Below are positions 15,906-21,680 of a stretch of DNA of 21,680 nt, in pieces (within the stretch, counting starts at the first letter, position 1; every line of letters starts with the position of its first letter). The stretch covers positions 1-21,680 of the forward strand of contig JBKQSL010000275.1 of the NCBI GenBank assembly GCA_052143655.1, in the 5' to 3' direction. The position numbers and the translations under genes are program-made. The DNA is from CAVSUR01 sp052143655. GTDB taxonomy: Bacteria; Actinomycetota; Actinomycetes; Streptosporangiales; Streptosporangiaceae. The notes below the pieces were generated by a model. That model saw only the letters and a program-made list of their open reading frames with translations, did not search any database and had not been told where the DNA came from.

Positions 15906-16553
15906 TCACGAGACCGGCCCTTCGGAGGGCACCTCGTTGGCGCTGCGCACCACGTGGTCAACGAATCCGTAGTCCTTGGCCTCGTCGGCGGTGAACCACC
16001 GGTCGCGGTCGGAGTCCGCCTCGATCTGCTCGACCGACTGCCCGGTGTGCATCGCGGTCCGCTCGGCCAGGATGCGCTTGAGGTACAAGATCTGCTCAGC
16101 CTGGATCCGGATGTCGGTGGCAGTGCCGCCGATGCCGCCGTGCGGCTGGTGCAGCAGGACCTGCGCGTGCGGCATCGCGTACCGCTTGCCCGGCGCCCCG
16201 GCGCACAGCAGGAACTGGCCCATGGACGCGGCCATGCCCATCGCGTAGGTCGCCACGTCGTTGGGGACGTACTGCATCATGTCGTAGATCGCCAGCCCAG
16301 CGCTGACCGAACCGCCCGGCGAGTTGATGTACAGGCTGATATCGCGGTGGCTGTCCTCGGCCGCGAGCAGCACCAGCTCCGCGCAGATCCGGTTGGCTAG
16401 CTCGTCGTCGACCTGCTGGCCGAGGAAGATGATCCGGTGCCGCAGCAGGCGCTGGAAAAGCTGATCGCCCATCTGCTGCGCCGACTCGGCCGTGCGGGCG
16501 AGAATCCGCTGCACGTCCCCGTCACTGGGCTGGTCGTTGGGCGGCGTGGTCAC
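15906..16553 (-). CDS. clpP1: ClpP1, Clp protease proteolytic subunit (first of pair)
   Basis: This is the partner ring of ClpP2, 215 residues long. The triad is Ser110 (GMAASMGQFLL), His135 (LLHQP) and Asp184 (SDRDRWF), at the same spacings as in E. coli ClpP (25 and 49 residues). The segments ATYAMGMAASMG and IEADSDRDRWFTADEAKDYG match the ClpP1 type of mycobacteria as I recall it. The GTG at 16553 has AAGGAG seven bases upstream. The gene begins the clpP1-clpP2 unit. Its upstream region carries a TAGGGT -10 box and a ClgR-type operator, which predicts induction by ClgR when misfolded proteins accumulate. Confidence 0.97.
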   Translation of the reverse strand: MTTPPNDQPSDGDVQRILARTAESAQQMGDQLFQRLLRHRIIFLGQQVDDELANRICAELVLLAAEDSHRDISLYINSPGGSVSAGLAIYDMMQYVPNDVATYAMGMAASMGQFLLCAGAPGKRYAMPHAQVLLHQPHGGIGGTATDIRIQAEQILYLKRILAERTAMHTGQSVEQIEADSDRDRWFTADEAKDYGFVDHVVRSANEVPSEGPVS

Positions 16554-16591
16554 GGGTGCCCTCCTTGTTACGTGCGCCTGTCCTGACAGTG

Positions 16592-16597
16592 ACCCTA
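16592..16597 (-). promoter_or_regulatory. -10 box (TAGGGT) of the clpP1-clpP2 promoter
   Basis: The minus strand reads TAGGGT, a full TANNNT match, 38 nt upstream of the clpP1 start. The -35 region 17-18 bases upstream (ACTTCT/GACTTC) is poor, as expected for a promoter that depends on an activator. The ClgR-type site lies farther upstream at 16636-16649. Confidence 0.55.
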
Positions 16598-16635
16598 ACC
16601 TGCGGCCCGGGGCGAGAAGTCCCTGCGGGCGGCCT

Positions 16636-16649
16636 GTTCGCTCTGGGCG
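16636..16649 (-). promoter_or_regulatory. ClgR-type operator upstream of clpP1
   Basis: The plus strand reads GTTCGC-TCTGG-GCG, an exact fit to GTTCGC-N5-GCG, the ClgR binding motif reported for Streptomyces clpP1P2 and lon promoters (from memory). Its centre is roughly 55-60 nt upstream of the start of transcription predicted from the -10 box at 16592-16597. That is a usual activator position. Confidence 0.65.
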
Positions 16650-16653
16650 CAGC

Positions 16654-16678
16654 CGGCCGGGCGCGGGTGGCCCGGCCG
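16654..16678 (-). terminator. hairpin between tig and clpP1
   Basis: CGGCCGGGC (16654-16662) and GCCCGGCCG (16670-16678) form a perfect 9-bp stem with a 7-nt loop, 72 nt after the tig stop and just before the ClgR-type site. This is the expected place for a terminator separating tig from the clpP1 promoter. There is no T-run. Confidence 0.5.
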
Positions 16679-16749
16679 TGCGACACGGGTTGCGCCGACC
16701 AGCCCGCGGGTGCCCGGCGCGGCCGGGTCCGGTCAGCCCGGGTGCGCTG

Positions 16750-18318
16750 TCAGGCCTGCTCAGCGGAGCCCTCAGCCGCCTTGTCAGCGGAGCCCTCAGC
16801 CGCCTTGTCAGCCGAGCCCTCGGCCGCCTGCTCAGCGGAGCCCTCAGCCGCCTTGTCAGCCGAGCCCTCGGCCGCCTGCTCAGCAGCGCTCTTGGCCCTG
16901 GCGCCGGCTGCCGCCTCCCCGGTGTCCTCAGCGGCCTGGGCAGCCGGCTCCGCAGTCCCGCCGCCGGCCGCCTCGCCGGCGGCCTCGTCCTGTCCCGCGG
17001 CCGTGCCGGTCAGCGCGCGCAGGTCGACGGGACGGCCGCTGGCGTCGGTGACCGTGGCCCGCTCTGCCAGCAGCGTCAGTGCCTTGGACCGCAGCACGTC
17101 GGCGATCACCGCGCTGATCTGGTTGTGGTCGGCCAGCTGGGCGGCCAGCCGGTCCGGCGGCACGCCGAGCCGGTAGGCCTGCTCGGTGACGTACTCGCTG
17201 AGGTCGGACTCCGCGACGCCGATCTCCTCCTGGGTGGCCAGCTTGTCCAGGACGAAGCCGGCCTTGACCGACTGGCGCGCGTCCGCGGTGAGCTCGGCGT
17301 CGAACTCCTCGGCGGACTTGCCGACGGCCCCCAGGTAGGACTCCAGCGTCGCGCCGGACCGCTCCAGCCGGTCGGCCATCGACTGCTGGCGCTGCTCGAC
17401 CTCCGCCTCGACGACGCGCTCGGGCAGCGGGATATCGATCCGGCTTAGCAGCGCCTCCAGCGCCCGCTCCCGCGCCTGGCCCGCCTGCCCGGCCCGGCGC
17501 ATGGCCTCCAACTGGCCGCGGGTGCCGGCCCGCAGCTCGCCGATCGTGTCGAACTCGCTCGCGGACTGGGCGAACTCGTCATCGAGCTCGGGCAGCTCCT
17601 TGACCTTGACGCTGTTGACCTTCACGGTCACATCGGCGGTACGGCCGGCGAACTGGCCGCCCGCGAGCTCAGCGGGAAAGATCTTCTCATCCTCCGCCGA
17701 CATGCCCGCGAGGGCCTCGTCCAGGCCGTCGAGCATGTTGCCGGTGCCCACCTGGTAGGAGATGCCGCCGGCCTGGGCGTCCTCCACCGGCTCGCCGTCC
17801 AGCTCAGCGGACAGGTCGATGGACACGAAGTCCCCGTCTGCCGCGGGCCGGTCCACGCCCTTGAGGGAGGCGAACCGCTCCGCCAGCGATCCCAGGTACT
17901 CCTCCACGTCGTCCGGGCTTACTTCCGCGTCGTCCACCGTCACCGGCAGGCCGTCCAGCTCGGGCAGCTCGAAGCTCGGCCGGATGTCCACCTCCGCGGT
18001 AAAGGCCAGCTCCTTGCCGTCGTCCAGCTTGGTGATCTCCAGGTCGGGCTGACCGAGGGCGAACACCTCGTGCTCGGCCAGCGCCTTGCCGTACAGCTCC
18101 GGCACTGCCTCGTTGACCGCCTGCTCCAGCACCGGGCCGCGGCCGACCCGCTGGTCGATGACCCGTGGCGGGACCCGGCCCGGACGGAAGCCCGGCACCC
18201 GGACCTGCTTGCTGACCTCGCGGTAGGCATGATCGAGGTTCGGCTTGAGCTCATCGAACGGCACCTCGACGGTGAGCCGCACGCGAGTGGGGCTCAGCTC
18301 TTCGACATCGGTCTTCAC
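16750..18318 (-). CDS. tig: trigger factor with a repetitive C-terminal tail
   Basis: Trigger factor binds at the ribosome exit and holds nascent chains, with peptidyl-prolyl isomerase activity. With the GTG at 18318 it has 522 residues; typical lengths are 430-480. The ribosome-binding domain has GFRPGRVP at 43-50. The FKBP-type PPIase domain follows at about 155-245 (DFVSIDLSAELDGEPV ... ISYQVGTG). The helical chaperone arms run to about 435. The tail (about 440-522) is Ala/Glu/Gln/Gly-rich and ends in 8-residue repeats of the type GSADKAAE and GSAEQAAE. The open frame extends upstream to 18402, but GAGGAG seven bases before 18318 and the family start (KTDVEELSPTRV) settle the shorter form. 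The gene lies directly upstream of clpP1. Confidence 0.97.
   Translation of the reverse strand: MKTDVEELSPTRVRLTVEVPFDELKPNLDHAYREVSKQVRVPGFRPGRVPPRVIDQRVGRGPVLEQAVNEAVPELYGKALAEHEVFALGQPDLEITKLDDGKELAFTAEVDIRPSFELPELDGLPVTVDDAEVSPDDVEEYLGSLAERFASLKGVDRPAADGDFVSIDLSAELDGEPVEDAQAGGISYQVGTGNMLDGLDEALAGMSAEDEKIFPAELAGGQFAGRTADVTVKVNSVKVKELPELDDEFAQSASEFDTIGELRAGTRGQLEAMRRAGQAGQARERALEALLSRIDIPLPERVVEAEVEQRQQSMADRLERSGATLESYLGAVGKSAEEFDAELTADARQSVKAGFVLDKLATQEEIGVAESDLSEYVTEQAYRLGVPPDRLAAQLADHNQISAVIADVLRSKALTLLAERATVTDASGRPVDLRALTGTAAGQDEAAGEAAGGGTAEPAAQAAEDTGEAAAGARAKSAAEQAAEGSADKAAEGSAEQAAEGSADKAAEGSADKAAEGSAEQA
16754..16897 (-). repeat. 24-bp tandem repeats in the 3' end of tig
   Basis: Five near-identical 24-bp units (16754-16777, 16778-16801, 16802-16825, 16826-16849, 16850-16873) and a degenerate sixth (16874-16897) encode alternating GSAEQAAE and GSADKAAE octapeptides at the trigger factor C terminus. 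Units differ at a few fixed positions, and the pair 2-3 resembles the pair 4-5, so part of the array may have grown as 48-bp blocks. Confidence 0.9.
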
Positions 18319-18401
18319 GCGGGGTCTCCTCGGATCTTCCCAGGCGGGGCAAGATGCCGCGCGGCCCGGCACGACCCGGTCGCATACGGCTACGGGCGCC
18401 A

Positions 18402-18407
18402 AGTCTA
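18402..18407 (-). promoter_or_regulatory. candidate -10 box (TAGACT) for tig
   Basis: The minus strand reads TAGACT, a TANNNT match, 83 nt upstream of the tig start and within the 167-nt gap after the LuxR-type gene. The -35 is not obvious. I see no tRNA or strong terminator in this gap. Confidence 0.35.
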
Positions 18408-18485
18408 GGGCAGTTCACGAGCGCTTACCCGCCGTGGGCGATGATCAAGAGAGCCGGGCGGCGCGAGCTCAGAGCACGGGCACGG

Positions 18486-21290
18486 TCACAGCAGCCCGAG
18501 GCGGCGGCCGGCGGCGATCGCGCCGCGCCGCGAGGTCACGCCGAGCTTGCGGTAGGCCGACCGCAGGTGGGTCTTGACCGTGTTGATCGACAGGAACAAC
18601 GCCTCGGCTATCTCCTGATTGGTCATGTGCGACGGGAGGAACCGCAGCACGGCCAGCTCGCTGGCGGTCAGCGCGGTCTTGGCCGGCTCGGTCGGCGCGC
18701 CGCGGTGCGGCTGGGCCTCGAACCGCTCCAGCAGCCGGGCCGCGAACCCTGCAGCCGGGCTGGTCGGCGAGATGAGCACCGTCGCCGCCGAGCGCGCTGG
18801 CTGCCCGGCGTCGAGGAAAGGCCGGTACGCCTGATCCGGCTCGGCCAGGGCCACGGCCCGCTCCAGTGCGGCCGCCGCTACCTGGGGCCGGCCCATCCTG
18901 CGATGCGCGATCGCCGCCGTGACCAGCGCGGCGGTGGTCACCTGGCGGGTCAGCTGCTCGACGGTACCGTCCAGGCACGGGCCGGCGGCGGCCAGCGCGC
19001 CTTCGAAATCGCCGTCCGCGGCCAGCGACCGGGCCAGCAGCAGTGCCGTGTCGGCCCGGTCCGGCCACCGCCCGGCCACGTCGGTGGCCAGCTTCCTGGC
19101 CCGGCCGGCGTCCCCGGCGCGCAGCGCTATCTCAGCATCCAGCAGCATGAGCGCGCAGGCCAGTTCCTGGTCGGCGGGGTCGGCTGCGTCCCGCAGCGCG
19201 AACATCAGGCTGCGGGCTGCGGCCGCGTCACCGGAAGCCAGTGCCCAGCGCGCCCGGGTCATCGCGGCCAGCACCTGCACCCGCGGCTCGCCAGGCAGTC
19301 CCCCGGCGGCGGGCGCCAGTGCCTCGGCCTGGCCGAGCAGCTGGTCCGCCGCCGTCAGGTCGTCGCGGATCAGGCTGGCCTGCGCCGCCGCGAGCGCGGT
19401 CAGGCAGGCACCGCCGGAGTCGCCGGCCAGCGGGCCGCCGTGCAGGTCGACCACGGTTGCGTCGGCCGCGGCCAGGTCACCGTGCCAGGCTTGGGCCACC
19501 GCCAGCCAGCCCAGCGCCCGGGCGCGCAGGTCACCAGTCCCGCAGGACTCAGCCGCACCAGGCTCGGCCAGCGCGCTGACGGTCAGCTGCCGGGCCGCGT
19601 GCGCAAGCGCGTCCGCGCTGGCGGGAATCTGCCACCGGCGCAGCCGAGCGGCGCCGAGCGCGAGCCACAGCAGGCCCGCGGCGTGCTGCTCAGCCGCGGT
19701 GGCGGCGCTGGCCTGAGCCCGGCCGGCGAGCGCCCCGGCCGCTGCGAGCGCCTGTTCCTCGCTCTCCCCGGCCGGCCCACCCTCCCCGGCCGGCCCACCC
19801 TCTCCGGCCGGCCCACCCTCTCCGGTCGACAGCGCCTCCCCGGTCGACAGCGCCTCCCCAGTCGGCGCGTGGCCGGCCAGCAGCCACAGGGCGGCCAGCC
19901 ACGGCTGGGTGACGGCCTGCTGACCGGTGCCGCCCGGCGCCCGGGCCGCGGCGGCCAGGTGTGCCTGCGCCCCGGCCAGGTCACCGCGCCGCAGCCGGAC
20001 CGCGGCCGCCGCGGCGGCCGCGGCCGGGTCCGCGGCGCAGCACGCGGCCGGGATCTGGGCCAGCATCTGCGCCAGGACAGCGATGTCGCCGCGCGCCAGC
20101 AGCACCGGCCCGGCCTCGGCCAGCAGCCAGCCGACGAGCTCGGCGTCGGGGACCGCCACCGCGGCCCGCACGGCGCCGGGCCAGCTGCCCTGCCCGGCAT
20201 GCCAGCGGGCGGCGCGCCGCAGCAGCGCCGGGATCTCCTGCGGCAGGGTCCGGCGCAGCTCGGCGGCGAGTACTTCGCGCAGCAGCGGGTGGTACCGGTA
20301 ACGGGAGTGCTCGGGGCCGGCCGGCACCACGAAGCCGTTCTCCCGGCTGAGCTGCTCGAGCGTCAAGGCGCCGCCGGCCCCCTCGGTCAGCGCGTCCGCC
20401 AGGCCGCCGGACAGTTCCTCGGCCACGCTGGTGCGCAGCAGGAACAGCCGGGCCTGCTCGCTGTGCCGGGCCAGCACCTCGTCCCACAAGTACTCGGCCG
20501 CGAAATCCTCGGCGCCGAGCGCGGCGGCCGCCGCGCCGCAGCCGCGCCCCCGCGCGGCCATCGCCGCCAGCCGCAGGCCGGCCATCCAGCCCTCGGTCCG
20601 GCGCAGCAGCTCGGCCTGCTGCTGCGCCGGCAGGTCCAGGCCGAGCAGTGCGAGATAGTCTTCGGCCTCGGCCGCGGTGCACGCCAGGTCGGCCGCGGTC
20701 ACGTCGGCCAGGTCGCCCGATACCCGCAGCCGGGCCAGTTGCAGGCCGCGCGGCAGGCAGCGGCCGATCAGGATGAGTCGCAGCGCTGGCGGCGCATGCC
20801 GGATCAGCTGCTCCAGGCCGGGGACCACCGGCGCCCCGGCGAGTTCCTCCACGCCGTCGAGTATCAGCACCGCCGGCTCGCTCAGCAGCGCCGCGGCGTC
20901 GGCCAGCACCAGCGGGAACGCCTCAGGCGGCGCGTCGGCCAGGCGGCGCAGGATCTCAGGCCCGGCGGCGCTGATGCGGGCCAGGCTGCCCAGCACGTTC
21001 TCCCAGAACGCAGCCGGCTCCCGGTCCCGGGCATCCACGGTCAGCCAGCCGATCCGGCGGCCGACCGGGGCGGCCACGGCCCAGGTCGCGCACGCTGCAG
21101 TCTTCCCGGCACCGGGCGGCCCGCTGATCACCGTGACCCGGTGGCGGCTGGCGTTGTCGAGCATCTCGATCAGGCGCCGGCGCCGCAGCACGGCGACGGT
21201 AAGCCTGGGCACCAGCAGCTTGTCCGCAGGCTGCCGGCCGCCAGGCGGTCGGCAGCGCGCAACAGCAGGCGCACTCAGAGTGCTGGACAT
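18486..21290 (-). CDS. large ATP-binding LuxR-family regulator (LAL / MalT type)
   Basis: This 934-residue protein has the layout of LAL regulators. An N-terminal STAND-type NTPase carries Walker A GPPGAGKT at 57-64 and Walker B VLILDGVEEL at 141-150. A winged-helix and helical sensor region rich in alanine helices (about 330-860, TPR-like) follows, then a C-terminal LuxR helix-turn-helix at about 870-934 with the hallmark NQEIAEALFLSINTVKTHL. Such proteins bind a small ligand and ATP, oligomerise and activate transcription; the target is unknown here. Low-complexity TGEALS and GEGGPA repeats lie at about 474-509. The ATG at 21290 is the natural family start but has only a G-run as ribosome site. 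It reads towards tig, 167 nt away, and nothing shows that it controls the clp genes. Target and ligand cannot be inferred. Confidence 0.92.
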   Translation of the reverse strand: MSSTLSAPAVARCRPPGGRQPADKLLVPRLTVAVLRRRRLIEMLDNASRHRVTVISGPPGAGKTAACATWAVAAPVGRRIGWLTVDARDREPAAFWENVLGSLARISAAGPEILRRLADAPPEAFPLVLADAAALLSEPAVLILDGVEELAGAPVVPGLEQLIRHAPPALRLILIGRCLPRGLQLARLRVSGDLADVTAADLACTAAEAEDYLALLGLDLPAQQQAELLRRTEGWMAGLRLAAMAARGRGCGAAAAALGAEDFAAEYLWDEVLARHSEQARLFLLRTSVAEELSGGLADALTEGAGGALTLEQLSRENGFVVPAGPEHSRYRYHPLLREVLAAELRRTLPQEIPALLRRAARWHAGQGSWPGAVRAAVAVPDAELVGWLLAEAGPVLLARGDIAVLAQMLAQIPAACCAADPAAAAAAAAVRLRRGDLAGAQAHLAAAARAPGGTGQQAVTQPWLAALWLLAGHAPTGEALSTGEALSTGEGGPAGEGGPAGEGGPAGESEEQALAAAGALAGRAQASAATAAEQHAAGLLWLALGAARLRRWQIPASADALAHAARQLTVSALAEPGAAESCGTGDLRARALGWLAVAQAWHGDLAAADATVVDLHGGPLAGDSGGACLTALAAAQASLIRDDLTAADQLLGQAEALAPAAGGLPGEPRVQVLAAMTRARWALASGDAAAARSLMFALRDAADPADQELACALMLLDAEIALRAGDAGRARKLATDVAGRWPDRADTALLLARSLAADGDFEGALAAAGPCLDGTVEQLTRQVTTAALVTAAIAHRRMGRPQVAAAALERAVALAEPDQAYRPFLDAGQPARSAATVLISPTSPAAGFAARLLERFEAQPHRGAPTEPAKTALTASELAVLRFLPSHMTNQEIAEALFLSINTVKTHLRSAYRKLGVTSRRGAIAAGRRLGLL
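19764..19853 (-). repeat. 18-bp tandem repeats inside the LuxR-type gene
   Basis: Five 18-bp units run in tandem: three of the CTCCCCGGCCGGCCCACC type (19764-19817, the third with one change) and two of the CTCTCCGGTCGACAGCGC type (19818-19853). A degenerate sixth reaches about 19871. They encode GEGGPA and GEALST hexapeptides in the middle of the sensor region and keep the frame. Confidence 0.9.
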
Positions 21291-21593
21291 GATCCCCCCG
21301 AATCACAGCTGGCCCGTTCCCCAGGGCCGCCGGTTTCCCCTGCCCGGCTGGGTGAACGCGCAGCTCACCGCTAATGCACCCGGCTTACCCACTGGCCGGG
21401 AAGGCGAACCGCGGCCGGGAGATCAGCCGGGCCCCGCCGTCAGCCCCGGCCGGGGTAGCGAGATCAGGCTCTGCAGCCGGGCAGTCGCCCAGCCGCCCGG
21501 CAGCCGCTGCCGCGCCATGCCGCTGATTGTGCACGCCCTGCGCGTCGGCCACGGAGGCGGCGCGGTCCAGCCTGCCAGGCAAGCCCGGCCGGC
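21291..21593. other. spacer upstream of the LuxR-type gene
   Basis: This stretch of about 300 nt lies between the LuxR-type start and the stop of the membrane protein gene at the window edge. A 65-codon minus-strand frame (21385-21582) has no recognisable content and is probably chance. I see no convincing promoter with both boxes. A small AAGCC/GGCTT hairpin (21581-21595) overlaps the stop of the edge gene and could be part of its terminator. Confidence 0.5.
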
Positions 21594-21680
21594 TTACACC
21601 ACGCCGGTCAGGCCCAGGATCCCGTTGCCGGTCATGATCAGCCCCATGATCACCAGGCCGCCGATGATCAGCGGTCGCAG
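21594..21680 (-). CDS. C-terminal end of a membrane protein (cut by the window edge)
   Basis: Reading inward from the right edge, an open frame of 28 codons ends in TAA at 21594-21596. The peptide (LRPLIIGGLVIMGLIMTGNG..., ending ILGLTGVV) is strongly hydrophobic and would form one transmembrane helix. It runs in the same direction as the LuxR-type gene, 303 nt upstream. The rest of the gene is outside the window, so I do not assign a family. Confidence 0.55.
   Translation of the reverse strand: MRPLIIGGLVIMGLIMTGNGILGLTGVV

Noticed and set aside
19764..19853. Repeat array considered as a CRISPR
   Set aside because: Units are contiguous without spacers, in frame and coding, so this is a coding tandem repeat.
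18354..21374. A 1006-codon plus-strand open frame opposite the LuxR-type gene
   Set aside because: Its codons are exact reverse complements of the regulator codons, so a stop needs TTA, CTA or TCA on the other strand, codons that are rare in such GC-rich genes. The product is low-complexity and matches no domain I know.

Overview
The window is very GC-rich DNA (about 70% or more by eye) with many GTG starts, Shine-Dalgarno sites of the AAGGAG/AGGAGG type, stop/start overlaps of 4 nt, and a gene order known from Actinomycetota (Streptomyces and relatives). Recalled from S. coelicolor, the block sfr(rodA)-pbp2-mreD-mreC-mreB-ndk-DUF4233-folC-valS ... clpX-clpP2-clpP1-tig has the same order and direction as here. 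The source is therefore very probably a filamentous or related actinobacterium; I cannot name the genus.

Layout, left to right. 66-866 (+): a SAM-dependent methyltransferase. 1071-7880 (-): the cell-elongation operon mreB-mreC-mreD-mrdA(PBP2)-rodA, transcribed right to left with tight coupling from mreC onward. 7881-8353: a 473-nt spacer at the place where ndk sits in Streptomyces, holding a strong hairpin and one doubtful small ORF. 8354-10134 (-): folC and a DUF4233 membrane protein. 10203 onward (+): an alpha/beta hydrolase whose reading frame lacks a stop near its natural end and runs on antisense to valS. 10973-13648 (-): valS. 13731-18318 (-): the proteostasis block tig, clpP1-clpP2, clpX. 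18486-21290 (-): a large MalT/LAL-type LuxR regulator. 21594-21680 (-): the C-terminal end of a membrane protein cut by the window edge.

How the genes work together. MreB, MreC, MreD, PBP2 and RodA form the elongasome-type peptidoglycan machine: RodA polymerises glycan, PBP2 cross-links it, and MreBCD scaffold them. In sporulating actinomycetes this set serves mainly the spore wall. ClpP1 and ClpP2 form the mixed protease driven by ClpX, and trigger factor meets nascent chains at the ribosome. A good match to the ClgR operator (GTTCGC-N5-GCG) lies upstream of clpP1, next to a TAGGGT -10 box, so the clpP1P2 unit is probably stress-controlled by ClgR.

I see no CRISPR array, transposon, prophage, tRNA, rRNA or biosynthetic/defence island. 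Most of the window is conserved core genome. The points worth a second look are the stop-less hydrolase, the missing ndk, the long arginine-rich MreD tail, the ClgR site, the candidate leaderless plus-strand genes, and in-frame short tandem repeats in several genes.
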